Shown here: positions 19,204 to 29,206 of the stretch, piece by piece
Position numbering within the stretch: the stretch's first letter is position 1
How the letters are laid out: every line of letters starts with the position of its first letter
From: Variovorax sp. RA8
GTDB taxonomy: Bacteria > Pseudomonadota > Gammaproteobacteria > Burkholderiales > Burkholderiaceae_C
DNA length: 64,000 bases
NCBI RefSeq assembly: GCF_901827175.1
Contig: NZ_LR594662.1
Span: 4,340,001-4,404,000 of the forward strand
Direction of reading: 5' to 3'
Translations under genes and position numbers: made by a program
Notes under the pieces: model-generated
What the model saw: the letters and a program-made list of their open reading frames with translations, nothing else
What the model was told of the DNA's origin: nothing
Databases searched by the model: none

Positions 19204-22200
19204 ATGCCTTGGCAGCGGCCGCCGTGCGGTCGCCTTCACCGCTCACTACCCGTGCCCTTCGCCGAATTCCACCCTGCCGTCAGCGGCTGGTTCAGCCGCA
19301 GCTTTCCCGCGCCCACCGAGGCACAGAAGGCCGCCTGGCCTGCCATTCGCGCCCGGCGCCATACGCTGGTCGCGGCCCCGACCGGCTCGGGCAAGACGCT
19401 GACTGCCTTCCTCGCCGCCCTGGACGGGTTGGTGCGCCAGGGCCTCGCGCCCGGCGGCCTGCCGGACGAGACCACGGTGGTGTACGTCTCGCCGCTCAAG
19501 GCGTTGTCCAACGACATACGCCTGAACCTCGAGGCGCCGCTGGCGGGCATCCGCGCCGAACTGGCGGCACTGGGCTTGCCGGACGTGGAGATCCGCAGCG
19601 CCGTGCGCACCGGCGACACGCCTTCCAGGGAACGCCAGCAGAGCCTGCGCCAGCCGCCGCACATCCTCGTGACCACGCCCGAGTCGCTCTACGTGCTGCT
19701 CGGCTCGGCCTCGGGCCGGGGCATGCTGTCCACGGTGCGGACGGTGATCGTCGACGAGATCCACGCCATCGCTGCGGGCAAGCGGGGCAGCCATCTGTCG
19801 CTCTCGCTGGAGCGGCTGCAGTCGCTGTGCGGACGGCCCCTCACGCGCATCGGCTTGTCGGCCACGCAGAAGCCGGTCGACGAGGTCGCGCGCTTCCTGG
19901 TCGGCGCGGGCCACGTGCATGATGGCGTCGCCGACTGCGAGATCGTCGACATCGGCTACGCCAAGGAACGCGACCTCGCCCTCGAGCTGCCGCCGCAGCC
20001 GCTGGGCGCGGTGATGACCCACGAGCAATGGGACCAGGTGTACGCACGCGTGGCCGAACTGGTGCTGCTGCATCGGACCACGCTGGTCTTCGTCAACACC
20101 CGTCGCATGGCCGAGCGCGCCGCCCGCCATCTCGGCGAGCGCCTGGGCAAGGAAGCGGTGGCCGCGCACCACGGAAGCCTCGCCAAGGAGGCGCGGCTCG
20201 ATGCCGAGCAGCGCCTCAAGCGCGGCGAGCTCCAGGTGCTGGTGGCGACCGCCTCGCTGGAGCTCGGCCTGGACATCGGCGACGTGGACCTCGTGTGCCA
20301 ACTGGGCTCGCCGCGCTCCATCGCCACCTTCCTGCAGCGCGCCGGCCGCTCGGGCCACGCGGTGGGCGGCACGCCCAAGGCGCGTCTCTTCCCGCAGTCG
20401 CGCGACGAGCTGGTCGAGTGCGCGGCCCTGCTGGACTGCATCCGCCGCGGCGAGCTCGACGCCCTGCGCATGCCGCAGGCCCCGCTGGACGTGCTCGCGC
20501 AGCAGATCGTGGCCGAGACCGCCAGCCGCGAATGGGACGAGGACGCGCTGTTCGCCCTGGTGCGCCGCGCCTGGCCCTATGCGCAACTCGCACGCGAGCA
20601 GTACGACGCGGTGGTACGCATGCTGGCCGAGGGCTTCGCCACCCGCAACGGCCCGCGCGCCGGCTACGTGCACAAGGACGCGGTGCACCACCGGCTGCGC
20701 GAGCGCCGCGGCGCCCGGCTCACGGCCTTGACCTCGGGCGGCACCATCCCCGAGACCGGCGACTACAGCGTGCTGCTGGAGCCGCAGGCGCATCAGATCG
20801 GCACGGTGAACGAGGACTTTGCGGTCGAGAGCCTGGCCGGCGACGTGTTCCAGCTCGGCAACACCAGCTACCGCATCCTGCGCATCGAGCCGGGCCGCGT
20901 GCGCGTGGAGGACGCCCAGGGCGCAGCGCCCAACATCCCCTTCTGGCTCGGCGAGGCGCCGGGGCGCAGCGATGAGCTGTCCTTCGGCGTCTCACGGCTG
21001 CGCGAGGAGCTCGGCGACCACATCGCCGCACATGGCACCGACAGTGCCGTGCGATGGCTGCAGGCTGCCATCGCGCTGTCCGAAGATGCTGCTCGCCAGC
21101 TCGTCGACCACCTGGCGCGCACGCTCGCCGTGCTGGGCGTGCTGCCGACCCAGCGGCAGATCGTCTTCGAGCGCTTCTTCGACGAATCGGGGGGCATGCA
21201 GCTGGTCATCCATTCGCCCTTCGGCAGCCGACTCAACCGCGCCTGGGGCCTGGCACTGCGCAAGCGCTTCTGTCGCAAATTCAATTTCGAGCTCCAGGCC
21301 GCGGCGACCGAGGACGCGATCGTGCTGTCGCTGTCGACCAGCCACAGCTTCGCGCTCGACGAGGTGGCGCGCTACCTCCATTCGGCCACCGCGTTGGACG
21401 TGCTGGTGCAGGCCCTGCTGGACGCGCCGCTCTTCGGCGTGCGCTGGCGCTGGAACGCGACCACCGCGCTGGCGCTGCCGCGCTTCGCCGGCGGCCGCAA
21501 GGTGCCTCCGCAGCTGCAGCGCATGAAGTCCGAGGACCTGCTGGCCAACGTGTTCCCCGATCAGGTGGCCTGCGCCGAGAACCTGGCCGGCGCGCGCGAG
21601 ATCCCCGACCATCCGCTGGTCGCGCAGACGCTGGACGACTGCCTGCACGATGCGATGGACGCCGAAGGCTGGCTGGGCCTGCTGCGCCGCATGGAGGCGG
21701 GCGAGGTACAGGTGGCTGCACGCGACCTGCCCGCCCCTTCCCCGCTCGCGGCCGAAGTGCTGAACGCGCGACCCTATGCCTTCCTCGACGACGCGCCATT
21801 GGAAGAGCGGCGCACGCAGGCCGTGCAGAGCCGGCGGTACGGCGACCCGGAGCGCGCGGACGATCTTGGTCGCCTCGACGCAGACGCGATCGAGAGCGTG
21901 CGGGAGGAGGCCTGGCCGCGCCCGCGCCATGCGGACGAGATGCACGAAGCGCTCAACGGCCTGGCCGCGCTCACCGATGAAGAGGTTGCGCGCAATGCCG
22001 CGTGGAAGCCCTGGCTCGCGATGCTGGCCGATGCCGGTCGCGCGACCCGCCTCCTGCCGGCGGGCACGGACGCGGGCCTGTGGGTGGCGGCCGAGCGCCT
22101 CTCGCTCGCGCACGTGCTCTATCCCTGCGCCACCCTGCAGCCCGCCATCGAAGCGCCGGCCGAGTACGCGCAAGGTCCGTCGACGCGCGACGAAGCACTG

Positions 22201-23604
22201 CGCGAATTGCTGCAATCTCGCCTGGGCGGCCTCGGGCCGGTGTCCACGCGCTTGCTGGCGCGACAGCTTCAGTTGCCCGAGGCCGATCTCGAGACAGCGT
22301 TGCTCGGCCTGCAGAGTGAAGGCCTGCTGTTGCAGGGGCGCTTCACGCCCGGCGCCGCGGAGCCCGAATGGTGCGAGCGCCATCTGCTGGCCCGCATCCA
22401 CCGCTACACCCTCAAGCGACTGCGGCGCGAGATCGAGCCGGTCGAACCGCGCGACTTCGCGCGATTTCTCTTCGAGTGGCAGCATGTAAGCGCCGCCTCC
22501 AGGGTCAGCGGCCCCGAGGCGCTGGCCGGCGTGCTGACCCAGCTCGAAGGCTACGAGGCGCCGGCCGCGCTGTGGGAGGCCGAGCTGCTGCCGGCCCGCG
22601 TCAACGATTACGCGAGCGCCTGGCTCGACGACCTCTGCACCGCAGGCCGCGTGATGTGGACGCGCCTGCGCCCCAGCGCGCCCGAGAGCCGGACCGGCCG
22701 CGCCGGCACCTCGTTGCGCGCCACCCCGATCTTGCTGCTGCCGCGCCGCAGCGCCCCACTGTGGACGCAGCTCGCCCCGTTGCCCGCCGACGATGCTGCG
22801 CTGGGCTCGCGCGCGCAGCGCGTGGCGGCCTGGCTGGGCGAGCACGGCGCGTCCTTTTTCGACGAGATCGCGGACGGCGCCCGCCTGCTGGGCACAGAGG
22901 TCGAGGATGCACTGTCCGAGCTGGTGGCGCGCGGCCGCGTGCGCTGCGACAGCTATGCGGGCCTGCGGGCCCTGCTGGTTCCCGCCTCGAAGCGCTCGGC
23001 TTCCCATTCGTCCCAGCGGCGCCGGCGCCCCGCCCTGTTCGGCATCGAGGACGCCGGGCGCTGGTCGCTGGTGCGTCCGTCCTCGGCGGCAGGCGAAAAC
23101 GCGGCTTCCGGCGCCACCGAGCAGGTCGCCCGGGTGCTGCTGCGGCGCTACGGCGTGATGTGCTGGCACCTGATCGAGCGCGAGGCTGCGTGGCTTCCGC
23201 CCTGGCGCGAGCTGGTGCGCACCTACCGGCGGCTGGAGGCTCGCGGTGAGATCCGCGGCGGCCGCTTCATCGCCGGGCTGTCGGGCGAGCAGTTCGCGCT
23301 GCCGGAGGCCATCGGGCTGATGCGCAACGTGCGCCGGCAACCACCGGATGCGAGCCTGGTCTGCCTCTCGGCGGCCGATCCTGCCAATCTGCTGGGGAGC
23401 GTGCTGCCGGGCAACCGGGTACCGCGCGTGCCGGGCTCGCGTGTGCTCTATCAGGGTGGCGTGCCGATCGCGACCAGCATTGCGGGCGAGATCCGGATCC
23501 TTGCGCCGCTCGAGCCGGCGCTGGAGAAGGAGGCGCGCAAGGCGTTGACGCTGGATCCGGCCTGGCGCTCGATGTCCCTGGCCGCCCAGGCCGCCCTGGG
23601 CTGA
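19204..23604 (+). CDS. lhr: Lhr-type large DEAD/H helicase
   Basis: ATP-dependent 3'-5' DNA/RNA helicase of about 1,466 residues with the Lhr architecture. Walker A is in [13 protein letters not shown], motif Ia in [17 protein letters not shown] box in [15 protein letters not shown], motif III in GLSATQKP, and motifs V/VI in [15 protein letters not shown] and QRAGRSGH. The winged helix and the very long Lhr C-terminal core follow. Known Lhr proteins act in DNA repair. Start is uncertain: ATG 19126, ATG 19204 or GTG 19252 (just before [13 protein letters not shown], where conservation begins). It stands alone on the plus strand. Confidence 0.9.
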   Translation: MPWQRPPCGRLHRSLPVPFAEFHPAVSGWFSRSFPAPTEAQKAAWPAIRARRHTLVAAPTGSGKTLTAFLAALDGLVRQGLAPGGLPDETTVVYVSPLKALSNDIRLNLEAPLAGIRAELAALGLPDVEIRSAVRTGDTPSRERQQSLRQPPHILVTTPESLYVLLGSASGRGMLSTVRTVIVDEIHAIAAGKRGSHLSLSLERLQSLCGRPLTRIGLSATQKPVDEVARFLVGAGHVHDGVADCEIVDIGYAKERDLALELPPQPLGAVMTHEQWDQVYARVAELVLLHRTTLVFVNTRRMAERAARHLGERLGKEAVAAHHGSLAKEARLDAEQRLKRGELQVLVATASLELGLDIGDVDLVCQLGSPRSIATFLQRAGRSGHAVGGTPKARLFPQSRDELVECAALLDCIRRGELDALRMPQAPLDVLAQQIVAETASREWDEDALFALVRRAWPYAQLAREQYDAVVRMLAEGFATRNGPRAGYVHKDAVHHRLRERRGARLTALTSGGTIPETGDYSVLLEPQAHQIGTVNEDFAVESLAGDVFQLGNTSYRILRIEPGRVRVEDAQGAAPNIPFWLGEAPGRSDELSFGVSRLREELGDHIAAHGTDSAVRWLQAAIALSEDAARQLVDHLARTLAVLGVLPTQRQIVFERFFDESGGMQLVIHSPFGSRLNRAWGLALRKRFCRKFNFELQAAATEDAIVLSLSTSHSFALDEVARYLHSATALDVLVQALLDAPLFGVRWRWNATTALALPRFAGGRKVPPQLQRMKSEDLLANVFPDQVACAENLAGAREIPDHPLVAQTLDDCLHDAMDAEGWLGLLRRMEAGEVQVAARDLPAPSPLAAEVLNARPYAFLDDAPLEERRTQAVQSRRYGDPERADDLGRLDADAIESVREEAWPRPRHADEMHEALNGLAALTDEEVARNAAWKPWLAMLADAGRATRLLPAGTDAGLWVAAERLSLAHVLYPCATLQPAIEAPAEYAQGPSTRDEALRELLQSRLGGLGPVSTRLLARQLQLPEADLETALLGLQSEGLLLQGRFTPGAAEPEWCERHLLARIHRYTLKRLRREIEPVEPRDFARFLFEWQHVSAASRVSGPEALAGVLTQLEGYEAPAALWEAELLPARVNDYASAWLDDLCTAGRVMWTRLRPSAPESRTGRAGTSLRATPILLLPRRSAPLWTQLAPLPADDAALGSRAQRVAAWLGEHGASFFDEIADGARLLGTEVEDALSELVARGRVRCDSYAGLRALLVPASKRSASHSSQRRRRPALFGIEDAGRWSLVRPSSAAGENAASGATEQVARVLLRRYGVMCWHLIEREAAWLPPWRELVRTYRRLEARGEIRGGRFIAGLSGEQFALPEAIGLMRNVRRQPPDASLVCLSAADPANLLGSVLPGNRVPRVPGSRVLYQGGVPIATSIAGEIRILAPLEPALEKEARKALTLDPAWRSMSLAAQAALG

Positions 23605-23751
23605 GGAGGCGGTCCAGGTTCTCCACGTGGTGCCCCGCTGTCGGCCCGGCGGGCAAAAAGGCGGCGACAGCAAATCGCGGCCTGCTCCTACAATCAAGCC
23701 TTCGAGACGCGCGAATGCTCCTGCCCCTTGGCAGATATGGAGGATTCTTCG

Positions 23752-24210
23752 ATGACCAGCGGCGCAGCATGTTCAACCGATGCATGTTGCAGTTTGCGCG
23801 TGCTGGTGGTGGAAGACGATCCCGAGGTTCTGGACGCGACCCTCGAAGCACTCGAGTTGCTCGGCCACTGGGCCACAGGCGTGCGCAGTGCCGAAGGCGC
23901 GATCGATCGCTTCCTCGAAGGTGCCTTCGACGTGCTGATGGCCGATGTCGGATTGCCCGGACTCTCGGGCCTGGAACTGGCGGACAAGCTCCAGACCCGC
24001 TGCGGATTGCCGATCATCTTCGCGACCGCGAGCCAGGCGCCCGAGAGGCCGATCACCGGCACGGTCTGGCTGTGCAAGCCCTTCAGCATCGAGCAGCTCG
24101 GCGATGCCTTGCGCCAAGCCGCTCGCCTTCGTCCTGGCCCTGCATCCCCTTCGATCCTCCCGTCAGCGTCCGCCTCGCTGTCGTCCTCCGGCGCCCTTCT
24201 GGCACGCTGA
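23752..24210 (+). CDS. Single-domain response regulator (CheY-like receiver)
   Basis: Receiver-only protein of 152 residues. Acidic pair in VLVVEDDPEVLDATLEAL, phospho-acceptor Asp in VLMADVGLPGLSG, conserved Thr in IIFATAS and Lys in WLCKPFS. No output domain follows; the last 25 residues are Pro/Ser/Ala-rich. I chose ATG 23752 because GGAGG at 23739-23743 is correctly placed; an ATG at 23737 and TTG at 23728 are also in frame. No histidine kinase is nearby, so it is an orphan that probably signals by protein contact. Confidence 0.85.
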   Translation: MTSGAACSTDACCSLRVLVVEDDPEVLDATLEALELLGHWATGVRSAEGAIDRFLEGAFDVLMADVGLPGLSGLELADKLQTRCGLPIIFATASQAPERPITGTVWLCKPFSIEQLGDALRQAARLRPGPASPSILPSASASLSSSGALLAR

Positions 24211-24245
24211 AGCGCGCTGCCCCCTGTTCGGGGCTGGCGGGCGAC

Positions 24246-24611
24246 TCAGCCCCGCTGGCAACTCGCGTAGACCAGCGCCAGATAGTCGGCGTGCTTGCGA
24301 AGGCCCTCGAGCTGCTGCAGCGTGTTGCCCTGGATCGGATCCTTGGGGTCGAGGCGCAGCTCGCCGTCGGGCAGGAGGATGAAGTGGGTCTTGCCGGCCG
24401 AGGTTCCGCTCGGGTCCTGGGCGCTGACATAGCCGCAGGCCGTGCCCGTCTTCTTGTTGTAGAAGACGCCCGAGAGGCTTGCCGTGCCGGGCTCGGGCAG
24501 CCTGCTCTTCACGCGGGACTCCACCTGCCATACCGGCCAGTAGACCCACCAGCCGGCGAGGCAGGCAGCGAAGATGGAGACGCTGACAAGCAGGCAGACG
24601 AAGACTCTCAT
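24246..24611 (-). CDS. Unknown small protein with N-terminal membrane anchor
   Basis: Protein of 121 residues not recognised as a named family. Residues 4-30 (FVCLLVSVSIFAACLAGWWVYWPVW) form one hydrophobic helix or uncleaved signal, followed by a soluble domain containing SGVFYNKKTGTACGYVSAQ and THFILLPDGELRLDPKDP, with two further Cys (CGYV, ASCQRG) that could form a disulfide in the periplasm. Its ATG overlaps the stop of the preceding small gene by 4 nt, so the two are coupled. Confidence 0.7.
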   Translation of the reverse strand: MRVFVCLLVSVSIFAACLAGWWVYWPVWQVESRVKSRLPEPGTASLSGVFYNKKTGTACGYVSAQDPSGTSAGKTHFILLPDGELRLDPKDPIQGNTLQQLEGLRKHADYLALVYASCQRG

Positions 24612-24787
24612 GGCGTGTCCTTGTCATCGGGTTGCACGAACTGCATCGCGAACCGGCCCAAGGGGGTCAGTTCCGTCACCGTCGCCGTCCCCTTGCGGCC
24701 GGCCGCCGTCGAGAACGATGCCTTGACCCAGCCGCCATCCTTCAGGATGCGCAGCGCCTCGATGTCCTCCATCGAAGTGAAGACCAT
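24608..24787 (-). CDS. Unknown small cytoplasmic protein
   Basis: Protein of 59 residues (MVFTSMEDIEALRILKDGGW...) with a winged-helix-like pattern: helix EDIEALRILKDGG, strand WVKASFSTAAGRKGTATVTELT and LGRFAMQFV. An in-frame extension to 24904 exists but its sequence is unconserved-looking and lies over the promoter. Translationally coupled to the membrane-anchored gene downstream. Function unknown; it could bind DNA or be a small partner of the next protein. Confidence 0.55.
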   Translation of the reverse strand: MVFTSMEDIEALRILKDGGWVKASFSTAAGRKGTATVTELTPLGRFAMQFVQPDDKDTP

Positions 24788-25172
24788 CGGAAGCGGTCCT
24801 CCTGCCACGCGCTGGAGCACCCTATAGGAGGACAACGGTGTCTCCGCAGGCCGGCATGAAAAGCGGGTTGGGGTTCGTCTCGGGACGTGAATGCATGTAG
24901 CCAATTGTAATTACATGTAGTACTTACAGGCTACTGATCTCGTGCTTCATTTCACAAAACGGTGCGGGCAGAACCCTTCAAGGTGCGCGCGGGGCGACAT
25001 CCTGCGCTGCTGACCACGAGCCTTGCAGCAGTCCAAAACATGAAGAAGTTGGGGATGCGGCCTGCGTTTGTCCGCCCCTCCCGACGCCATGGGCTGCCGC
25101 TTTGTGTAGTCTTTTGAATCGCAAGCTCGCGAGCGTCGCCCAGGCCTCGCCTGTTGCCGAATGGAGGCAGAC
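24788..25172. other. 385-nt gap with AT-rich palindromic promoter region
   Basis: No convincing gene. The notable feature is TGTAATTACA at 24906-24915, a perfect 10-bp dyad, with a related half-site about 10 nt later (TACTTACA). It sits in an AT-rich island against a GC-rich background upstream of the minus-strand pair at 24608/24246, so it is a candidate operator. The remainder (24950-25160) shows no recognisable element. Confidence 0.45.
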
Positions 25173-25373
25173 ATGTACGACTCGTTGACGCCTATCGACA
25201 CATCGTTCGACCGATGGACACAGCTGTCCGACGCCTTCAAGCAGCACCTCTCGCGCATGAAGGAAGGTGACGAGGAGGCGCGTGCCGAAGCCATCCGCCT
25301 CGCGCGCGAACTCGACGCACTCACCCGCCTGATCACACGCGAGCTGAACACTGGGTCACAGACCAGCGTCTGA
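25173..25373 (+). CDS. Unknown small helical protein
   Basis: Protein of 66 residues beginning MYDSLTPIDTSFDRWTQL. Predicted largely helical and acidic/basic amphipathic (EGDEEARAEAIRLARELDALTRLITREL). The ATG at 25173 has GGAGG at a proper distance; an ATG at 25161 is in frame but lacks a ribosome site. No family recognised. The following 295 nt (25374-25668) contain no further gene. Confidence 0.6.
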   Translation: MYDSLTPIDTSFDRWTQLSDAFKQHLSRMKEGDEEARAEAIRLARELDALTRLITRELNTGSQTSV

Positions 25374-25668
25374 ACCCGCCTGCTCCCTCTTCTTCTGCGA
25401 GCAACGACCTCCGCCCCTTCGAAGCGAGCGGCGCAACGCTGCTTCGGAGGCTGCGCGATCCTGTCCGATTGTTTCCGCGAGGAAAACGCCGTGATTCCCA
25501 ATGCCTAGGGTTTTTACTTAGTTTTGGGCGCAAACTTCATCCCACGGAGCAGGCATCCCACTGCTCTGAGTGAACAGGGTACCGAGCGAGGTGGCCGTTC
25601 CCTTCCAGGACGACGACCCCACCCAAGACCGGTTCGAAATCAATCCAAAGTCATTGCAAGGAACTGAA

Positions 25669-26046
25669 ATGAAGACCTCGAAGATCATCGCCGCAGCCGC
25701 TCTTTCGCTTCTCGCCGCAGCCGGCGCTCAAGCCGAAACCTACGAAGGCGTGCACGCGCCGGTGTCGGCAAACAGCCGCGCCGATGTGAGGACCCAGGCC
25801 GTTGTCGCCGCGCACAGCGAGAACCCGTACGCCGAAGGCGTTTCGTCGCGCGTCGCGCCCTCCCTGACCGCCTCTGCCGACCGCGCCATCGTGCGCACTG
25901 AGGCCGTGGCCGCCGCGCGCAGTGCCAACCCCTACGCCGAGGGCTATGGGCAAGGCGTCACGCCGGTGTTGGCCAGTACCGTCGATCGCGCGACGGTGCG
26001 CGCCGAGGCTCGCGCCGCCGCTCGCGGCCAGCAACTCGCGCTGTAA
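25669..26046 (+). CDS. Small secreted protein with three internal repeats
   Basis: Exported protein of 125 residues. Residues 1-22 are a Sec signal peptide (MKTSKIIAAAALSLLAAAGAQA, cleavage at AQA-ET). The mature part consists of about three imperfect repeats of roughly 35 residues with the core VRT-AV-AA-S-NPYAEG: VRTQAVVAAHSENPYAEG, VRTEAVAAARSANPYAEG and a truncated VRAEARAAARGQ. This resembles the short DUF4148-like periplasmic proteins common in Burkholderiales, often stress or metal related; function is unknown. AAGGA lies before the ATG and a strong terminator follows. Confidence 0.75.
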   Translation: MKTSKIIAAAALSLLAAAGAQAETYEGVHAPVSANSRADVRTQAVVAAHSENPYAEGVSSRVAPSLTASADRAIVRTEAVAAARSANPYAEGYGQGVTPVLASTVDRATVRAEARAAARGQQLAL

Positions 26047-26069
26047 GCGTCACGCGCACCGCGCGACAA

Positions 26070-26108
26070 GCCGGGGCCATGCGACATGCATGGCCCCGGC
26101 TTTTTTTT
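26070..26108 (+). terminator. Strong rho-independent terminator
   Basis: Perfect 13-bp stem GCCGGGGCCATGC-GACAT-GCATGGCCCCGGC followed by eight T at 26101-26108. It ends the transcript of the secreted repeat protein 24 nt after its stop codon. Confidence 0.95.
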
Positions 26109-26184
26109 CTTCTGCAGCGACGCGGCGCCTGGATCGAGAATGGGAATGCTCCGAGCCCCGGAGCGCGGCACAATCTCGTTCAGC

Positions 26185-26448
26185 ATGACGCAGCAACTGC
26201 CCCACCCTGACGACCTGAGCGACGCGGAACTCGCGGAACAGGCACACGCCTGGCGGCGCCTGGCGCTTCGCGGCGACCGCAATGCGCGGGCGCCCGCACA
26301 CGCCTACGAGACCGCGCTGCGAGAGCGCGTGCGCGCCTCGATGGCCGCAGAACTGATCGCCAACGCCTCCGCCGCCGCACCCGAACCCAAGCGCCCGTGG
26401 TGGCGCCGCTTGTGGCCCCTGTCGACGGACGCCCGCGTCACCTCCTGA
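26185..26448 (+). CDS. Unknown small basic/acidic protein
   Basis: Protein of 87 residues starting MTQQLPHPDDLSDAELAEQAHAWRRLALRGDRNARAPA. It is helical and charged, with a Trp/Arg-rich stretch near the C-terminus (PKRPWWRRLWPLS). The ATG at 26185 is preferred; an earlier in-frame ATG at 26086 would start inside the terminator hairpin. Similar small proteins occur widely in Comamonadaceae with no known role. Confidence 0.6.
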   Translation: MTQQLPHPDDLSDAELAEQAHAWRRLALRGDRNARAPAHAYETALRERVRASMAAELIANASAAAPEPKRPWWRRLWPLSTDARVTS

Positions 26449-26490
26449 AGGCGCCAACGCCGCATCGCCCACAGGACGGCTGCCGGCATC

Positions 26491-26715
26491 TCACTTCAAT
26501 TTGCGCGGACCGTTGTTGCCGAACAACTTTCGCATGGCCGCCACGCCTGCCACCAGGGCGTTGGCGTAGCTCGCCTGAGGATCGCTCGCGGCCTCGAGCG
26601 GCAGGTAGGGAAGCGCATCCTCCATGGCGTAGTCGGTGCCTTCCATCAATACCCAGTAGAACTCCCCTTCTTCGAGTTCGTGCACGGTCAGCGCGATATT
26701 TCGCAATTGCGACAT
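26491..26715 (-). CDS. Unknown small protein
   Basis: Protein of 74 residues beginning MSQLRNIALTVHELEEGEFYWVLMEG. It has a beta-strand-rich N-half and a helical C-half (SYANALVAGVAAMRKLFG). No family recognised beyond being typical of conserved small Burkholderiales proteins. Upstream (26716-26956) is a 241-nt AT-richer gap that must hold promoters for this gene and the divergent one at 26957; no clear operator is seen. Confidence 0.55.
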   Translation of the reverse strand: MSQLRNIALTVHELEEGEFYWVLMEGTDYAMEDALPYLPLEAASDPQASYANALVAGVAAMRKLFGNNGPRKLK

Positions 26716-26956
26716 GGGCTTAGCAGGGGTTGTCCAAGTGAGCCTTTTGATCCTATGCACCGGCCTCTGTCGAGGCTAGCCACAATTTCACGTTTTGTCG
26801 CGAATGTGACTAAAAGTTATCAGCTTGGCGTTTGCTAGAGCGCGGATGCAGTCGAAGGTGTTCGGCCAGCACCCAAGGGCTTTTCCTACAGCATGCGGAT
26901 GCGGCCAGGCCTAAGCTGACCTTCCCTTAAGAAACGTAACGTGATGAGGAGGCATC

Positions 26957-27364
26957 GTGAAGCACTTCGTCCTCGACTCTCACATGTGCGCAGCCTTCGG
27001 GGGCGCGTTCTACCCGACCGGCCATTCGGTCGTGATGTTCCCAAAGGCCGAAGATGCCAATCGGGTCGGGCACCAGTTGATCGACCGGGGCTTCAGCGGC
27101 GACGAGGTCTACCTGATTCCGCCCCAGACGATGCTGTCCCAGATCTCACCGACGGTAAGGGACGATGCCGACACGCCCCTGCCCTCCGCCGGCACCGACG
27201 GCGCGACCGTCAGGGTCTACACCAAGCTGGCCCGCGAAGGCCACACGGGCCTGCTGGTCAAGACCGAGAACCGGGCCGCGGCCGAACGCCTGATGGAGGT
27301 GGTCCGCACCGTGCCCTACTCGGTGGCCGAGCGCTACTGCCGCCTGGTGATCGAAGATCTCTGA
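26957..27364 (+). CDS. Unknown conserved protein, alpha/beta
   Basis: Protein of 135 residues starting at GTG 26957, chosen because GAGGAGG at 26946-26952 is an excellent ribosome site. The sequence has an alternating pattern (HSVVMFPKAEDANRVGHQLIDRGFSGDEVYLIPP; HTGLLVKTENRAAAERLMEVVRT) suggesting two beta-alpha units, similar to small stress-response or ferredoxin-fold modules. No catalytic motif is evident. Not recognised as a named family. Confidence 0.65.
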   Translation: MKHFVLDSHMCAAFGGAFYPTGHSVVMFPKAEDANRVGHQLIDRGFSGDEVYLIPPQTMLSQISPTVRDDADTPLPSAGTDGATVRVYTKLAREGHTGLLVKTENRAAAERLMEVVRTVPYSVAERYCRLVIEDL

Positions 27365-27378
27365 AACAGCCTCGCCGG

Positions 27379-29070
27379 TCAGGCCGGCCTGGCCCGGCTG
27401 AGGACGGCCCGCGCCATGGATTGCGCGAGCTCCTGCTCACCCAGGAAGACGGTGGCCTCGACCTCCTGGGTCAGCAGGCGCGCCTCATCCTCGTTGTGGC
27501 TGCGGATCACGGTCTGGATCGCAGGATTGAGCGTGCGCGAGGTCTCGATCATTTGTCGGACATTGATGGCATCGGCGGTCGCAACCACCAGCACCCGCGC
27601 CCGCGCAATATGCGCCTGGATCAGCACTGCCGGATCCGCCGCATCGCCCCACACTGCCGCCCGGCCCTCGGCGCGCAGTTTCTCGACCAGCTCGCGGTTC
27701 TGCTCCACCACGACGAAGGGAAGATCGTGGGCCGCCAGTTCCGCCGCGATGCGCCGGCCCACGCGGCCGTAGCCGACCAGCACCGCTTGACGCGAAAGGT
27801 ATTTCGCTTCGGTGCTCATCGGCAGCTCGGCCAGCGGGTCGTCGCGCTCGGCGAGCCCACGAGCGAGGCGCGAGTGCGCGTGCAGCCACTTCTGCAGCGG
27901 CCCGATGAGGCCGAACCACAGCGGATTGGTCGCGATGGAGATCAGCGCGCCCGCCAGCAGCAGGCTTTGGCCCTCTTGCGGGAGCAAGCCCAGCGAGACC
28001 CCCAGCGCCGCCAGAATGAAGGAGAACTCGCCGATCTGCGCCAGGCTCGCGCTCACTGTCAGGGCCGTGCCCAGCGGGTAACGAAGGAGCAGCACCAGGG
28101 CACAGGCAGCGACCGACTTGCCCACCACGATCACCAGCACCACGGCCAGCACCTGCAGCGGGCGCTCGATCAGCACCGCCGGATCGAACAGCATGCCGAC
28201 GGAGACGAAGAACAGCACCGCGAAGGCATCGCGCAGCGGCAGCGATTCCTGCGCCGCCCGATGGCTGAACTCGGACTCGCGCATCACCATGCCGGCGAAG
28301 AAGGCGCCGAGCGCGAAGGACACACCGAACAGCGCCGCCGAGGCGAAGGCGATGCTCACCGCCGCGGCCACCACGCACAGCGTGAACAGCTCGCGCGAGC
28401 CGGTGCGCGTGATCTGCCACAGAAGCCAGGGAAAGACCCGCCGCCCCACCACCAGCATCAGGAACACGAAGCCGCCCACCTGCAACAGCGTCAGTCCCAG
28501 CGTTTGCCAGAGCGGCGCCGCGTCCGCTGGCGCGGCGCCGCTGCCCAGCGCAGCACCCAGCGGCGGCAGCAGCACAAGCACCAGCACCATCGCGAGGTCT
28601 TCCACGACCAGCCAGCCCACGGCGATGCGGCCGGTGAAGGAATCGAGCAGCCCCAGGCTTTCGAGGGCCCGCAGCAGCACCACCGTGCTCGCCACCGACA
28701 GCGCCAGCCCGAAGACCAGCGCGCCCCCCAGGCTCCAGCCCCACCAGCTCGCCAGCGCCCCGCCCAGCAGCGTGGCCACCACCATCTGCACCAGCGCGCC
28801 GGGCAGCGCGATCTTGCGCACCGCGAGCAGGTCATCGAGCGAGAAATGCAGGCCGACCCCGAACATCAGCAGCATCACGCCGATCTCAGCCAGCTGCGCG
28901 GCGATGCCCGCGTCGGCCACGAAGCCGGGGGTGAAGGGGCCGATGATCACGCCCGCGATCAGATAGCCCACCAGCGCCGGCAAGCGCAGCCGTGCCGCCA
29001 GGAAGCCCAGGATCAGGGCCAGCCCCAGGCCGGCCGCGACGGTGTTGATCAGGGAAACGCTATGGGGCAT
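27379..29070 (-). CDS. ybaL: YbaL/KefB-type monovalent cation:proton antiporter
   Basis: Inner-membrane CPA2 antiporter of 563 residues. About 12 membrane helices span residues 1-400 (LINTVAAGLGLALILGFLAARL; VGYLIAGVIIGPFTPGF; GVGLHFSLDDLLAV), the pattern of E. coli YbaL/RosB. The cytoplasmic C-terminus carries a TrkA-N/RCK domain with nucleotide motif GYGRVGRRIAAEL and acidic clamp VVVEQNRELVEKL. The start at ATG 29070 matches the YbaL N-terminus; ATG 29079 is 3 codons earlier. Probably K+/H+ exchange gated by NAD(H) or a related nucleotide. Confidence 0.9.
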   Translation of the reverse strand: MPHSVSLINTVAAGLGLALILGFLAARLRLPALVGYLIAGVIIGPFTPGFVADAGIAAQLAEIGVMLLMFGVGLHFSLDDLLAVRKIALPGALVQMVVATLLGGALASWWGWSLGGALVFGLALSVASTVVLLRALESLGLLDSFTGRIAVGWLVVEDLAMVLVLVLLPPLGAALGSGAAPADAAPLWQTLGLTLLQVGGFVFLMLVVGRRVFPWLLWQITRTGSRELFTLCVVAAAVSIAFASAALFGVSFALGAFFAGMVMRESEFSHRAAQESLPLRDAFAVLFFVSVGMLFDPAVLIERPLQVLAVVLVIVVGKSVAACALVLLLRYPLGTALTVSASLAQIGEFSFILAALGVSLGLLPQEGQSLLLAGALISIATNPLWFGLIGPLQKWLHAHSRLARGLAERDDPLAELPMSTEAKYLSRQAVLVGYGRVGRRIAAELAAHDLPFVVVEQNRELVEKLRAEGRAAVWGDAADPAVLIQAHIARARVLVVATADAINVRQMIETSRTLNPAIQTVIRSHNEDEARLLTQEVEATVFLGEQELAQSMARAVLSRARPA

Positions 29071-29159
29071 CGCCTGCATTGTGCAAGAGCGAGGCCCGCG
29101 CCCCGTCAATGCCCCGCCGTGACGTAGCCGACGGTAAGGAGCACGTGCGACCGCCCCAG

Positions 29160-29181
29160 AAAAAAACCCGCCGGGGCGGGT
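29160..29181 (-). terminator. Terminator after phaB
   Basis: On the minus strand ACCCGCC-CC-GGCGGGT followed by six to seven T (complement of A at 29160-29166). It lies 26 nt after the phaB stop, separating phaB from the antiporter gene. Confidence 0.9.
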
Positions 29182-29206
29182 CTCTTCGAGGGCGTCGGGG
29201 CGCGCC

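Noticed and set aside
18949..19239. Minus-strand frame ending exactly at the orphan terminator
   Set aside because: The stop at the terminator base is suggestive, but the 96-residue sequence is Arg/His-rich with no ribosome site and no recognisable family; kept only as a possible small RNA region.
20992..23697. About 900-codon open frame opposite the helicase
   Set aside because: Shadow of the Lhr coding strand with low-complexity Arg/Gln/Ala composition and no motif.
26941..29127. Long Gln/His/Arg-rich open frame opposite the antiporter
   Set aside because: Codon composition is that of antisense GC-rich sequence; the opposite strand has an intact YbaL-type antiporter.
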